Shown piece after piece: positions 1-9,507 of a stretch of DNA of 64,000 nt; position 1 is the first letter of the stretch, and each line of letters begins with the position of its first letter. The stretch is from the NCBI GenBank assembly GCA_900546345.1, contig URCI01000003.1, positions 1-64,000 on the forward strand, written 5' to 3'. This DNA is from an uncultured Prevotella sp. (GTDB taxonomy: Bacteria > Bacteroidota > Bacteroidia > Bacteroidales > Bacteroidaceae). The notes beneath the pieces are model-generated. The model was not told where the DNA came from. It ran no database searches and worked only from the letters and a program-made list of their open reading frames with translations. The translations under genes were made by a program, and so were the position numbers.

Positions 1-72
1 AAGACCGATTATATGTGTAATTTCAAATTTAATCAAATGGTCTCAGTCCGGACTTAAAGTGGACTCATCTAT

Positions 73-80
73 TAATTTTG
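73..80 (+). promoter_or_regulatory. Possible -7 box for the SusC/SusD pair
   Basis: TAATTTTG fits the Bacteroidetes -7 consensus TAnnTTTG. No TTTG is seen about 20 bases upstream. Use of this box would leave a leader of about 160 nt before the SusC-like ATG at 247. The rest of bases 1-246 is AT-rich and shows no gene. Confidence 0.3.
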
Positions 81-246
81 TCAGCGAAATAGAGAGTGTA
101 TCGTGTGTTATAAAAACGCTATCACATCAATCGTATTGAAAACAAACAGGCTTAAAGGATGACTTTTTGTTGTTTAGAGAGTTTGTTAGTCGTGTTATAG
201 GTAAAGTCGTAAACATTATTATACAATTAACTAAAAGAGAGAATTT

Positions 247-3200
247 ATGGAGAAAAGACTAATGATGTTCTTAGCCTGCTTCTTCCTCTTCCTGGAGGGG
301 GCATTAGCTCAAACAACGATTAGTGGTACCGTAGTCTCAGCAGAGGATGGCGAGCCGATTGTCGGTGCTGCCGTGACGATTGCTGGCACAAAGACAGGTA
401 CCATAACTGATGTGGATGGCAAGTTCACACTCAATGTAGCGCCGGGTTCCAACCTTCGTGTCTCTTATCTTGGTATGAAAGACAAAACGGTGAAGGCAGC
501 AAACAATCTCAAGGTTCAACTATCTTCCAACGACAAGACGCTTGATGAGGTCGTGGTGACTGCTATGGGTATCACTCGTCAGAAAAAGTCCTTGGGCTAT
601 GATGCTCAAGAGCTGAAGGCCAGTGACCTGAACGTAGCCGGTACTTCTTCTTTGGCAAGTGCCATGCAGGGAAAGCTGACGGGTGTTGATATCCGCACAT
701 CCTCCGGTGCTCCTGGTGCTTCCGCACAGATTGTCATTCGTGGTGCCCGCTCATTCGATGGTAACAACACGCCTTTGTATGTTGTGGATGGTATGCCTAT
801 CTCCTCTCAGCCAGACTTCTCTACAGGGCAGTCTGTGACTGGTGCGGACTATGCCAGCCGTACAATTGATATCAACCCTGACGACATTGAGTCGATCAGC
901 GTGTTGAAAGGTCAGGCTGCTTCCGCTCTTTACGGCCTCCGTGCTTCCAATGGTGTTGTGCTCATCACCACCAAGCGTGGCAGCAAGGCTACGTCCAAGC
1001 CTGTCATCACTTTCTCGACTGACTTAAGTGCTTCTACCTTGAGCCGTAAGTTCGAACATCAGGATGTCTATGCACAAGGCAACGGCATCACTGCTTACAA
1101 TCCTACAACATCCATGAGCTGGGGTCCGAAGATTGCAGATCTGCCTAATGATGCTACATACGGCGGTAACACCAATAACAAATACACCAATGGCGACCTG
1201 ACTTCCCACAAAGGACAGTTCTATAACCCCAAATATGCGGCTGCGGGTCTTGACGGTTGGGTGACTCCAGAAGTACACGACAATGTGGGTGACTTCTTCC
1301 GCACGGGTTTCACACAGAACTCTACGTTTGGCATCAGCCAGAACAAGAATGGTCTTGACTATTCTTTCAGCATCAGTGATACTTATCAGACGGGTATCAT
1401 TCCTTCTACAGGTATGACACGTACCGGTGCGCGCGGTGCCGTAGACTGGAAGATTGACGATCAGTGGAAGACAGGTTTCTCTGCCAACTACAGTGCCGTG
1501 AGAATTAAATCTGCTCCGGGTGCTAACAATGGTATTGTAAACGTGGTCTATTCCGCACCTGTTGAGTTTGATCTCAAAGGTGTGCCCAACCACGCCCCCA
1601 ATGATCCGACCAGTCAGATCAGCTTCCGTAGCACTTCTTTTGATAATCCTTATTGGTTTGCTGACAATGACGAGTTCTTCCAGCATACCAACCGCGTGTT
1701 CGGCAATGCCTATGTAGAGTATCGCCCGAAGATCAATTGGGGTGAGAACTATAACCTCGTTTTCCGTGAGCAGGCTGGTGAGGATGTCTACACCACTAAT
1801 AATAAGACAATCGCTGAAGTAGGTTCTGCCTACAACACTAAGGGTGAGGTCGAAAACTCTGGTGTTCAGACCAACATCTTCAACAACCTTTTCACTGCTA
1901 ACTTTACTGCAAAGTGGGGTGCTCAGCAAGAGTGGGATTTTGGCTTCTTGCTCGGTAATGAGTTCAACCACGAGTATCGTCGCTATTGGGACTACGATGG
2001 CTCAGGACTTGCGTGGTATGGTCAGCCGACTATTGACAATGCTTCCAGCATCGATATTCACAGTGAGTATGGTCAGCAAGAGCGCACGATCGGTACGTTT
2101 GGACAGTTGAGTCTGGCATGGAAAGATCAGTTGTTCTTTACAGCTACAGGTCGTAACGACATTGTCTCCACAATGCCTCGCGGTCATCGCAGCTTCTTCT
2201 ATCCTTCCGTTTCTTTAGGTTGGATCTTCACAGAGCTTCCTGGTCTGAAAGGCAATCACATTCTCTCCTATGGTAAGTTGCGCACATCTTTGGCTCAGGT
2301 AGGTCAGGCTGGTGTGTTCTACAACAACTATATGTACGTGCCAACATACGGCAGTGGTATGTATCTCTACACGCCAATCAGCTATCCTCTTGGCGGTCAG
2401 CAGGCTTATGTACCCTACTATGTGAAATTCGATCCAAATTTGAAACCCCAGAATACAAACAACTGGGAGATTGGTACCGATCTTAACTTCTTCGACAACC
2501 GCATCCGCTTCACCTATACGTTGAGCTATCAGGATGTCAAAGATCAGATTTTCGATGTGCCTACAGCAGGATCTACTGGTTATCAATACCTGCGTACCAA
2601 TGCCGGCGAGATGACAACCTGGGCACATGAGCTCTCTGTCAATGCCAATGTAGTAAAGAGCAAAGACTTCAATGTCGACTTAGGTGTCAACTTCACAAAG
2701 GTGAAGAACAAAGTGAAGAAGCTGGCTCCGGGTGTGGAAAGCATCTTCCTCGGTGGCTTCGTTGAGCCGCAGATTCGTGCTCAGGCCGGCTACACCTATC
2801 CTAATATCTATGGTATCGCCTTCAAGCGTGCCGAGAATGGTGAGTTGCTTCTGTCCAATGGTCTGCCGCAGGGCACTGGTACCAGTGTCAACCTCGGTGA
2901 GTGCTCGCCTAACTTCAATATGGGCTTCAACCTCAATGTCAGCTACAAACGCCTGTCTCTCGCCGCTACACTTGACTGGCAGAATGGCGGTAAGCTCTAT
3001 AATGGTACACTGTTGACGATGAACTACTTCGGTGCTACCAAGGAGTCTCTTCCTTATCACGAGGGTACGATGGTCGCAGAGGGCATCGATGAGGCAACCG
3101 GTCAGAAGAATACGGTAGAGGTGAGCAAACAAGACTATTGGATGGCTTACAACAATGTTACGGAGGCAGGTATCTATGATGCCAGCTACCTGAAGCTTCG

Positions 3201-3408
3201 CGATGTGACGCTGTCTTACCGCTTGCCGAAGCTCGGAGGTCTTGACATCTCGGTCTATGGTTTTGCCCGCAACATCCTCCTTTGGTCCAAGCTGCCTGAC
3301 CTCGACCCCGAGAGCTCACAGGGTAACGGTAACATGAGCGGTTACTTTGAGCGCTTCTCTATTCCTGCTACTTCAAGCTTTGGTGGAGGCTTTAAACTCA
3401 CATTCTAA
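247..3408 (+). CDS. SusC/RagA-like TonB-dependent outer-membrane transporter
   Basis: A 1053-residue TonB-dependent porin of the SusC/RagA type, expected to import oligosaccharides or peptides across the outer membrane with its SusD partner. The sequence shows a signal peptide (residues 1-22, ending ALAQ), a carboxypeptidase-regulatory-like beta-sandwich (about 24-100, with the typical GxxxTDxDGKF pattern), a plug domain (about 115-235, ending in the SusC-typical ASNGVVLITTKRG), and a long beta-barrel ending in aromatic-rich strands with a terminal Phe. The length is normal for the family. The SusD-like gene follows after 27 bp. The substrate cannot be read from sequence, and there is no adjacent hybrid two-component or sigma/anti-sigma gene inside the window. 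Confidence 0.95.
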   Translation: MEKRLMMFLACFFLFLEGALAQTTISGTVVSAEDGEPIVGAAVTIAGTKTGTITDVDGKFTLNVAPGSNLRVSYLGMKDKTVKAANNLKVQLSSNDKTLDEVVVTAMGITRQKKSLGYDAQELKASDLNVAGTSSLASAMQGKLTGVDIRTSSGAPGASAQIVIRGARSFDGNNTPLYVVDGMPISSQPDFSTGQSVTGADYASRTIDINPDDIESISVLKGQAASALYGLRASNGVVLITTKRGSKATSKPVITFSTDLSASTLSRKFEHQDVYAQGNGITAYNPTTSMSWGPKIADLPNDATYGGNTNNKYTNGDLTSHKGQFYNPKYAAAGLDGWVTPEVHDNVGDFFRTGFTQNSTFGISQNKNGLDYSFSISDTYQTGIIPSTGMTRTGARGAVDWKIDDQWKTGFSANYSAVRIKSAPGANNGIVNVVYSAPVEFDLKGVPNHAPNDPTSQISFRSTSFDNPYWFADNDEFFQHTNRVFGNAYVEYRPKINWGENYNLVFREQAGEDVYTTNNKTIAEVGSAYNTKGEVENSGVQTNIFNNLFTANFTAKWGAQQEWDFGFLLGNEFNHEYRRYWDYDGSGLAWYGQPTIDNASSIDIHSEYGQQERTIGTFGQLSLAWKDQLFFTATGRNDIVSTMPRGHRSFFYPSVSLGWIFTELPGLKGNHILSYGKLRTSLAQVGQAGVFYNNYMYVPTYGSGMYLYTPISYPLGGQQAYVPYYVKFDPNLKPQNTNNWEIGTDLNFFDNRIRFTYTLSYQDVKDQIFDVPTAGSTGYQYLRTNAGEMTTWAHELSVNANVVKSKDFNVDLGVNFTKVKNKVKKLAPGVESIFLGGFVEPQIRAQAGYTYPNIYGIAFKRAENGELLLSNGLPQGTGTSVNLGECSPNFNMGFNLNVSYKRLSLAATLDWQNGGKLYNGTLLTMNYFGATKESLPYHEGTMVAEGIDEATGQKNTVEVSKQDYWMAYNNVTEAGIYDASYLKLRDVTLSYRLPKLGGLDISVYGFARNILLWSKLPDLDPESSQGNGNMSGYFERFSIPATSSFGGGFKLTF

Positions 3409-3435
3409 ACATTACATGATTTAAACAGATATCGT

Positions 3436-4923
3436 ATGATAAAGACTAAATATATCATGGGAGCGGCTTTGGTCGCCTTGGCCTTTGCTTCGTGCTCAGA
3501 AGACCAAATGGACCACATCAACAAGGATGAACAGCACAGCTCCATATCCCTCGTCGATGGCAATTACTCTATCACCGACGCTGAGGTGAACACCGTTTAC
3601 AATATTCTTGACGGTAACTATGCCTGGTATGTTTCCAGCTATACCGAGCAGCTCTTCGGTACTGGTAACAACCAGCTGAAGAACGCGGAGCTGCGCAATA
3701 TCAATGAGGTGGCAGGTAGCACCACGTTCAATAATGAGTGGAACAATACCTATGCCAATCTCTATAACTTGAAAGTCATCAAGGAGAAATGCCATGGTGG
3801 CGTAAACAACGGGGCAAGTGATCTGCTTGGTATGGCTCAGGCATTGGAAGCTTTGAACTGGGGCATATTGACCGACTTGCACGGTGACGTTCCCTGCAAG
3901 GACGCATTGGGTGATCAGTCGACTCCTACACTGACAAGTCAAAAGGATGTCTACGACAACATCTTTGCACTGCTTGACAGCGCACAGACCAATCTCGCCA
4001 AGGGCTCTAAGACCGTTGGTGCTCATGACGTCATCTTCAATGGTAATCTTGACAAGTGGGCAGGTTTGGTTCATGCTTTGAAAGCTCGTTACTTGCTGCA
4101 TACCTATGGCACAGACAAGACTCCCTCACATCTGAACAAAGTACTCACAGAGGCTGAGGCTGCTGTGTCTGCCGGTTTCGATGGTGCTAATCTTGATGTT
4201 TTCAATGGTAAAACATCCGACAACTCTTGGTCGGCATATCATTGGAGCCGCTATTATATCGGTTCTTCTAAGACGGTGGAAGACTTGCTGACGGTCCGCA
4301 AAGACCCGCGCGAACCGATCTACAACTTTGATGGTTTCGGGACAGAAGCTGGTGTCGGCACACCAGGTAATGCTGAGCAGGCTCAGTCCACAAATACGTT
4401 GGCCTATCCTGCATGGTTGGACAACAGCGCTTCCTATCTCCATCTTTTCAGCAAGTCAGAGCTCTACTTTATCATTGCTGAGGTCAAGGCACGTCTTGGT
4501 CAGGATGCCAAGGCCGACTTTGAAACGGCTGTAAGAGCTGCTATGGATGACTGGGGCACAGCAGGTGGATCTGAAATCTCTGCTGCTGATGTTGACGCAT
4601 ATCTGAATGGTATCGCTGATCTCTATGCAGCCAATCCGCTCAAAGAGATTCTTACACAGAAGTATCTTGCACAGACACGCGATGAGCAGTTGGAGACTTA
4701 TAACGATATCCGCCGTTGCGACTATACAGATGGCAGCTATCCTGTGAAGATGCAGAATCCTAACAACACCTCTGGTTCTTCTAACCGCTGGCCGTTGCGC
4801 TTGCCTTATGGCGACAGCGATGTCACATCTAACCCAAATGTCGCCAAGGCCTTTGGCTCTGGTAACGATGCTGGTATGTATATCTACACCAACCCAGTAT
4901 GGTGGGCAGGTGGCAACAACTAA
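3436..4923 (+). CDS. SusD/RagB-like outer-membrane lipoprotein
   Basis: A 495-residue surface glycan- or peptide-binding lipoprotein that caps the SusC-like transporter. It begins with a lipoprotein signal peptide (lipobox FASCS, lipidated Cys near residue 19). The helical TPR-like core includes the segment ALEALNWGILTDLHGDVP, which fits the SusD-like family also found beside RagA-type transporters. The C-terminal half has the RDPRxPIYNF and RCDYTDGSYP stretches common in these proteins. It follows the SusC-like gene by 27 bp and is followed by a strong terminator, so the pair forms one transcription unit. The ligand is unknown. Confidence 0.93.
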   Translation: MIKTKYIMGAALVALAFASCSEDQMDHINKDEQHSSISLVDGNYSITDAEVNTVYNILDGNYAWYVSSYTEQLFGTGNNQLKNAELRNINEVAGSTTFNNEWNNTYANLYNLKVIKEKCHGGVNNGASDLLGMAQALEALNWGILTDLHGDVPCKDALGDQSTPTLTSQKDVYDNIFALLDSAQTNLAKGSKTVGAHDVIFNGNLDKWAGLVHALKARYLLHTYGTDKTPSHLNKVLTEAEAAVSAGFDGANLDVFNGKTSDNSWSAYHWSRYYIGSSKTVEDLLTVRKDPREPIYNFDGFGTEAGVGTPGNAEQAQSTNTLAYPAWLDNSASYLHLFSKSELYFIIAEVKARLGQDAKADFETAVRAAMDDWGTAGGSEISAADVDAYLNGIADLYAANPLKEILTQKYLAQTRDEQLETYNDIRRCDYTDGSYPVKMQNPNNTSGSSNRWPLRLPYGDSDVTSNPNVAKAFGSGNDAGMYIYTNPVWWAGGNN

Positions 4924-4982
4924 GCAATAACATAAGAATTTATCAGCCCGTGAGGGTCTGATTTTAATTCTCTCTATTTTTC

Positions 4983-5022
4983 CGGGAACTGGCTCGTGCG
5001 AGTCGGTTCCCGTTTTTCTTTT
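4983..5022 (+). terminator. Rho-independent terminator after the SusC/SusD pair
   Basis: CGGGAAC at 4983-4989 pairs with GTTCCCG at 5006-5012, and the stem continues inward through GGCTCG/CGAGTC. It is followed directly by TTTTTCTTTTT. It lies 60 bp after the SusD-like stop codon. Confidence 0.9.
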
Positions 5023-5042
5023 TGCTATGTGCGAGAATAGTT

Positions 5043-5135
5043 GTAACTTTGTAGTTCGAAAACAGAGGTAACTTTATAGTACGAAAACAGAGGTAACTTT
5101 ATAGTACGAAAACAGAGGTAACTTTGTAGTATTGG
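5043..5135 (+). repeat. Tandem 25-bp repeat containing promoter-like boxes
   Basis: Three full 25-bp units begin at 5043, 5068 and 5093, and a fourth partial unit begins at 5118. Each opens with GTAACTTT. Units 1 and 4 read TAACTTTG, an exact match to the -7 consensus TAnnTTTG, while units 2 and 3 read TAACTTTA. The last unit ends about 24 bp before the ATG of the SGNH hydrolase and is its likely promoter box (5119-5126). Confidence 0.8.
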
Positions 5136-5149
5136 TAAGAGGTAAGAAC

Positions 5150-6418
5150 ATGATACGTAAGACTTTATTCCTTTTTCTGTTGTTCCTCAGCTTTAGCTTG
5201 AATATCGTTGCTGAGGAGAGTGCACGCATTAACCACCAAGCTGTGAGAGTGGTCAAGGAACTTACACCTCACTGGACTGGTACGTGGGCAACAGCCATGC
5301 AGACTCCCGTGAAGGCCTTCATGCCCTATAACAATCAGATGAGCAACCGCTCGGTGCGACAAATCGTGAAGGTGTCGGCAGGGGGCGACGTGGTGCGCCT
5401 TCAGCTCTCCAATATCTTCTCCGCCACGCCTGTGGTGTTACGCTCGGTGTATATCGCTCCAGCTCTTGGCGGTCATCGTGTCGACTCAGCCAAAGCCGTG
5501 TATCTCTCTTTCAATGGTCACCGTGGCGTGACAATACCGGCCGGAAAGAGTCTGTTCTCCGATGCCGTGCGTTTTGCGCTGAAGCCCCTGCAGCTCATTG
5601 CCATCACGGTCAACTATCAGACGGCACCCAAGGTGCCGACCGTACACATGGGCTCGCGCACCACCTCTTATATATTAAAAGGAGAGAGCAAGCCGTCGAC
5701 GGACTTCTCCCATGCCTTCCGCTACGAGAAATGGTTCAACATTGCAGCCCTTGACGTCTACACACGTGACGTGCGCACCATCGCCATCCTTGGCAATAGC
5801 ATCACCGACGGAAAGGGTTCCACGACAGACCATCAAAACCGCTGGCCCGACGAGATGAGCTTTCAACTCAACGAAGTGGCGGGTGCTAAAGCAGAGAAAG
5901 AGGGAAAGAAACGCATGCAGTTTGGCGTGCTGAACCTTGGCATCGGCAATAACCGCGTGCTCACCGTGGGCTTTGGTCAGCCTGCCCGTCAACGTTTCGA
6001 CCGCGACATTCTTGAGCAGCGTGGTGTGACGGATGTCATCCTCTTCGAGGGTATCAATGACTTAGGCAATAGCAAAGACGGCATTGTCACGGCTCATGAA
6101 CTGGTGGAGGCTTATAAACAGATGATTGGGAAGTGTCATAAGGCGGGTTTGAAAGTGTGGTTAGGTACGATCACGCCGATGAAAGGTGCAGGGTATTACT
6201 CTGTCAGCCATGAGCTGGGTCGTAAGCTTGTCAACGAATGGATCCGTGTGCAGCGCGAGGCTGATGGTGTGCTCGACTTCGACAAACTCATGCGCGACCC
6301 GGCCGATGAGCACGCTCTGCGTCCGGGATGGTATCTTCCCGATCATCTCCATCCCAATGCCGAAGGCTATAAGATGATGGGAAAGTATGCTGCTGAGAAG
6401 ATGCTAACGCAGGAGTGA
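5150..6418 (+). CDS. Secreted SGNH/GDSL-type hydrolase (probable carbohydrate esterase)
   Basis: A 422-residue exported hydrolase. The chosen ATG (5150) gives a clean signal peptide (MIRKTLFLFLLF, cleavage after VAEE or nearby); an in-frame TTG at 5132 would add six poorly suited residues. The SGNH blocks are clear: GNSITDG with nucleophile Ser217, GIGNNRV (Gly block II), EGINDLG (Asn block III) and PDHLHPN with Asp398 and His401. About 190 residues precede the catalytic domain and probably form a beta-sandwich. Such proteins often deacetylate plant polysaccharides, but the substrate is an inference. It stands alone between the SusC/SusD terminator and the convergent DUF3109 gene, 25 bp-repeat promoter region upstream. 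Confidence 0.85.
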   Translation: MIRKTLFLFLLFLSFSLNIVAEESARINHQAVRVVKELTPHWTGTWATAMQTPVKAFMPYNNQMSNRSVRQIVKVSAGGDVVRLQLSNIFSATPVVLRSVYIAPALGGHRVDSAKAVYLSFNGHRGVTIPAGKSLFSDAVRFALKPLQLIAITVNYQTAPKVPTVHMGSRTTSYILKGESKPSTDFSHAFRYEKWFNIAALDVYTRDVRTIAILGNSITDGKGSTTDHQNRWPDEMSFQLNEVAGAKAEKEGKKRMQFGVLNLGIGNNRVLTVGFGQPARQRFDRDILEQRGVTDVILFEGINDLGNSKDGIVTAHELVEAYKQMIGKCHKAGLKVWLGTITPMKGAGYYSVSHELGRKLVNEWIRVQREADGVLDFDKLMRDPADEHALRPGWYLPDHLHPNAEGYKMMGKYAAEKMLTQE

Positions 6419-7036
6419 AGTAGCGGCAAGTAACTCCTTGGCCACGAGACACAGCTCATCGTACCATTCTTTACCGAAGCGGCGGATGAGCGGCTCTTTG
6501 AGAAACTCGTAGACGCGGATGTTCTTCTCTTGTCCTTTGCGCACAGCAGCCTTGCAGACATCCCAACGGTGATAGTTGATGCCTACGAGTCCGTTGGTGA
6601 AACTTTTCTCGCGGATAGGGTAGAGCTCGCACGAGATGGGCTTGCGCCATTTCGTCTTTCCCTCACGATAAGCACAGTCGAAGGCGCAGAGGCAGCAGTG
6701 CGGCACAGCGGGCTTACCGTCGCCTAAGTCGAGATCACGATAGCAGGTAAACACGCAGTCCTTGCCGCCGACGATGCTTGTCACCAGGTCACCGTCGTTG
6801 TCGGTGTAGGCGACTCCCTGCTTGTCGATGACACTCTGTGCCGAGGCGCTGAGATCACTCCACACCACGTCGAGGGCATCCTCCATCTCCCCGACCTCGT
6901 CGAGCGTCACCGGTGCGCCTGCGTCGCCTTCTACACAGCACTGTCCTTTGCAGGCGTGCAGATCACAACAAAATTTCTCCGTGAAAATATCAGGGGAAAC
7001 GAGCACGTTTCCCACTTCTACGATATGCAGTTCCAT
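6404..7036 (-). CDS. DUF3109 family cysteine-rich protein
   Basis: A 210-residue cytoplasmic protein of the DUF3109 family, function unknown. It has many paired cysteines: FCCDLHACKGQCC near residue 23, CVFTC near 95, and HCCLCAFDC near 115. These suggest a metal or Fe-S centre, as in the related YkgJ-like proteins. The start at 7036 (MELHIVEVG) was chosen because the in-frame extension to 7084 lies inside the end of ung and is low-complexity. Its last 15 bp overlap the end of the convergent SGNH hydrolase gene. It begins 13 bp after the stop of ung, so the two are probably co-transcribed. Confidence 0.85.
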   Translation of the reverse strand: MELHIVEVGNVLVSPDIFTEKFCCDLHACKGQCCVEGDAGAPVTLDEVGEMEDALDVVWSDLSASAQSVIDKQGVAYTDNDGDLVTSIVGGKDCVFTCYRDLDLGDGKPAVPHCCLCAFDCAYREGKTKWRKPISCELYPIREKSFTNGLVGINYHRWDVCKAAVRKGQEKNIRVYEFLKEPLIRRFGKEWYDELCLVAKELLAATSLLR

Positions 7037-7049
7037 GTTTTTTTTCTTT

Positions 7050-7715
7050 CTACCAGTCGATGGCCTGTTGTCCGTGTGCCACAAGATACTCGTTGCAGCG
7101 TGAGAACTGGTGCAGTCCGAACCATCCGCCGCGGTTGGCTGAGAGCGGAGAGGGATGGGCCGACTCCAGCACGAGGTTCTTCTGCTCGTTGATCAGATAG
7201 CGTTTGCTGCGGGCATAGCCGCCCCAAAGCATGTACACGATGCCTTCACGGTGATCGCTGAGTGCTTTGATGGCCGCGTCCGTGAATACCGACCATCCTA
7301 AGCGCTGATGGCTGTTGGCCAGATGCGCCCTGACGGTGAGCGTGGCGTTGAGCAGCAACACCCCTTGGCGGGCCCAACGGGTGAGGTCGCCGTTGGCAGG
7401 CATGGGCTTGCCAAGATCGGCTTGTATCTCCTTGAAGATGTTGACGAGCGAGGGAGGCATGACGATACCCTCAGGCACCGAGAAGCTCAGTCCCATGGCC
7501 TGTCCTTGTTCGTGATAGGGATCCTGCCCGATGATCACCACCTTCACCTTGTCGAAGGGACAGAGATTGAAAGCGTTGAAGATCAGATGGCCCGGTGGGA
7601 AGCACTGCTGGGTCCTGTATTCTGTTTTCACCTGTTGCGTGAGGCTGACAAAGTAAGGCTTGTCAAACTCTGCGCCTAAATATTGTTTCCAGGAAGGTTC
7701 TATCGCTACGTTCAT
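7050..7715 (-). CDS. ung: Uracil-DNA glycosylase
   Basis: A family-1 uracil-DNA glycosylase of 221 residues that removes uracil from DNA to start base-excision repair. The water-activating motif GQDPYH is at residues 63-68 (catalytic Asp65), the uracil-binding loop LLLNATLTV follows near 120, and the DNA-intercalation motif HPSPLSANRG is near 187. The length is typical. DUF3109 follows in the same direction. The gpmI terminator ends only a few bases before the ung ATG, so expression needs either read-through or a promoter inside the end of gpmI; no good ribosome-binding site is visible. Confidence 0.98.
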   Translation of the reverse strand: MNVAIEPSWKQYLGAEFDKPYFVSLTQQVKTEYRTQQCFPPGHLIFNAFNLCPFDKVKVVIIGQDPYHEQGQAMGLSFSVPEGIVMPPSLVNIFKEIQADLGKPMPANGDLTRWARQGVLLLNATLTVRAHLANSHQRLGWSVFTDAAIKALSDHREGIVYMLWGGYARSKRYLINEQKNLVLESAHPSPLSANRGGWFGLHQFSRCNEYLVAHGQQAIDW

Positions 7716-7759
7716 AATAAAAAAGCCCCACTTCCGCCCATGAGCGGGAAGTGGGGCTA
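7716..7759 (-). terminator. Terminator of gpmI, abutting the ung start codon
   Basis: AGCCCCACTTCC (7724-7735) pairs with GGAAGTGGGGCT (7747-7758). On the minus strand the stem is followed by a run of six Ts. That T-run ends about four bases before the ung ATG (7713-7715). Confidence 0.9.
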
Positions 7760-7771
7760 TTTGAGAGTTGA

Positions 7772-9295
7772 TTATTTATTGTCGCTGATGAGGTTCTCAC
7801 CAGTCATGTCGGCGGGCTGCTCCAGACCCATGATGTGCAGGATAGAAGGAGCCACGTCGGCCAGACGTCCGTCTTTCACAGTGGCGCTGTTGTTGTTGGT
7901 CACGTAGATGAAAGGCACTGGGTTGAGCGAGTGTGCGGTGTTAGGCGTGCCGTCGGGGTTGATGGCATTGTCGGCGTTGCCGTGGTCAGCGATGATGATA
8001 GCCTCATAGTCGTTGGCTTTGGCAGCCTCGATGACGTCGTGTACGCAGTGGTCGACGGCCCACACAGCCTTGGCGATGGCGTTGTAGACGCCTGTGTGGC
8101 CGACCATGTCACCATTGGCGAAGTTCACCACGATGAAATCATACTGCTGTGTCTTGATGGCACCGACGAGCTTGTCCTTGACCTCATAGGCGCTCATCTC
8201 CGGCTGCAGGTCATAAGTAGCCACTTTCGGAGAGTGCACGAGGATGCGGTCCTCTCCCTCGTATGGAGCCTCACGTCCGCCGTTGAAGAAGAAGGTCACG
8301 TGGGCATACTTCTCGGTCTCTGCGGTATGGAGCTGGCGCAGGCCTTTCTTAGAGAGATACTCGCCGAGCGTGTCCTGCACGTTCTCTTTCGGGAAGAGGA
8401 TGTGCACGCCCTTGAAGTTGGCATCATACGGTGTCATGCAGTAGTACTGCAGGTCCTTGATGGTGTGCATACCCTCGTTAGGCATGTCCTCCTGAGTGAG
8501 CACCTGTGTGAGCTCACGTGCACGGTCGTTACGGAAGTTGATGAAGATGATCACATCGCCTTCCTGGATCGTACCGTCGACGGAGGAGTTGTTGATCGGC
8601 TTGATGAACTCGTCGGTCACGCCCTCGTCGTAGCTCTCCTGCATGGCCTTGACCAGGTCTGTAGCCTGCTTACCCTTGCCCTCGACGAGCAGGTCGTAAG
8701 CTTCCTTGACGCGGTTCCAGCGCTTGTCGCGGTCCATGGCGTAGAAGCGACCGACGATGCTGGCGATGTGCGCACCATTGTCGTTGCATACCTTTTCGAT
8801 GTCAGCGATGAATCCCTTGCCGCTCTTCGGGTCAGTGTCACGACCGTCCATGAAGCAGTGGACATAGACATCTTTGAGGTTATATTCTTTTCCAATCTCG
8901 ATGAGCTTGAACAGGTGGTTCTGGCTGGAGTGCACGCCGCCGGTAGAAGTCAGGCCCATCAGGTGGAGCTTCTTTCCGGTCTTCTGAGCGTAGCTATAAG
9001 CGTTGATGATCTCCTTGTTCTTCAGGATGTCGCCAGTCTCGCAGGCCTTGTTGATCTTCACCAGGTCCTGATAGACGATACGTCCTGCACCGATGTTCAA
9101 GTGTCCTACCTCGGAGTTGCCCATCTGCCCTTTTGGCAGACCGACGTCCTCGCCGCAGGCCATGAGCTGAGAGTGAGCGCATGTTGCGTTGAGATAATCG
9201 AGATAAGGTGTCGGTGTGTTGTAGATCACGTCACCCTTACCGTGTTTTCCGATTCCCCATCCATCGAGAATCATCAATAAAGCTTTCTTTGCCAT
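7772..9295 (-). CDS. gpmI: 2,3-bisphosphoglycerate-independent phosphoglycerate mutase
   Basis: A 507-residue glycolytic enzyme that interconverts 3- and 2-phosphoglycerate using a phosphoserine intermediate and two metal ions (Mn-type). The N-terminal MILDGWG carries the first metal-binding Asp (residue 11) and QMGNSEVGHLN carries the nucleophile Ser61. C-terminal ADHGNAD supplies further metal ligands (Asp-His). The length matches the family (about 510). It is monocistronic in layout, with a clear promoter at 9338-9368 and a strong terminator at 7716-7759. Confidence 0.98.
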   Translation of the reverse strand: MAKKALLMILDGWGIGKHGKGDVIYNTPTPYLDYLNATCAHSQLMACGEDVGLPKGQMGNSEVGHLNIGAGRIVYQDLVKINKACETGDILKNKEIINAYSYAQKTGKKLHLMGLTSTGGVHSSQNHLFKLIEIGKEYNLKDVYVHCFMDGRDTDPKSGKGFIADIEKVCNDNGAHIASIVGRFYAMDRDKRWNRVKEAYDLLVEGKGKQATDLVKAMQESYDEGVTDEFIKPINNSSVDGTIQEGDVIIFINFRNDRARELTQVLTQEDMPNEGMHTIKDLQYYCMTPYDANFKGVHILFPKENVQDTLGEYLSKKGLRQLHTAETEKYAHVTFFFNGGREAPYEGEDRILVHSPKVATYDLQPEMSAYEVKDKLVGAIKTQQYDFIVVNFANGDMVGHTGVYNAIAKAVWAVDHCVHDVIEAAKANDYEAIIIADHGNADNAINPDGTPNTAHSLNPVPFIYVTNNNSATVKDGRLADVAPSILHIMGLEQPADMTGENLISDNK

Positions 9296-9337
9296 AGTGT
9301 TAAATGTATGTTATGTTGTTGATATTCTGTATCACTG

Positions 9338-9368
9338 CAAAGTTACTACCTTTTCAGCGAATGACAAA
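9338..9368 (-). promoter_or_regulatory. Promoter of gpmI
   Basis: On the minus strand TTTG (9365-9368), a 19-base spacer and TAACTTTG (9338-9345) match the Bacteroidetes consensus exactly. The box lies 42 bp upstream of the gpmI ATG. Confidence 0.8.
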
Positions 9369-9507
9369 ATCTAAAGGCAGAAAAAGAAAAGCAGCAGTTG
9401 CGATGTGACAGGTCTGCAGCTTAGTGCCCTTGTTCTCTATAACTTATTTATTTCCTTCTAAGCTAATATCGCTTTTGGGAATATCTTCAGAAAAAGAGCA
9501 CTGAAAG

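Noticed and set aside
7835..9280. A 481-codon open frame on the + strand opposite gpmI
   Set aside because: It mirrors the codon use of gpmI, has a Val/Asp/His-rich composition with no recognisable domain, and no promoter. It is a shadow frame.
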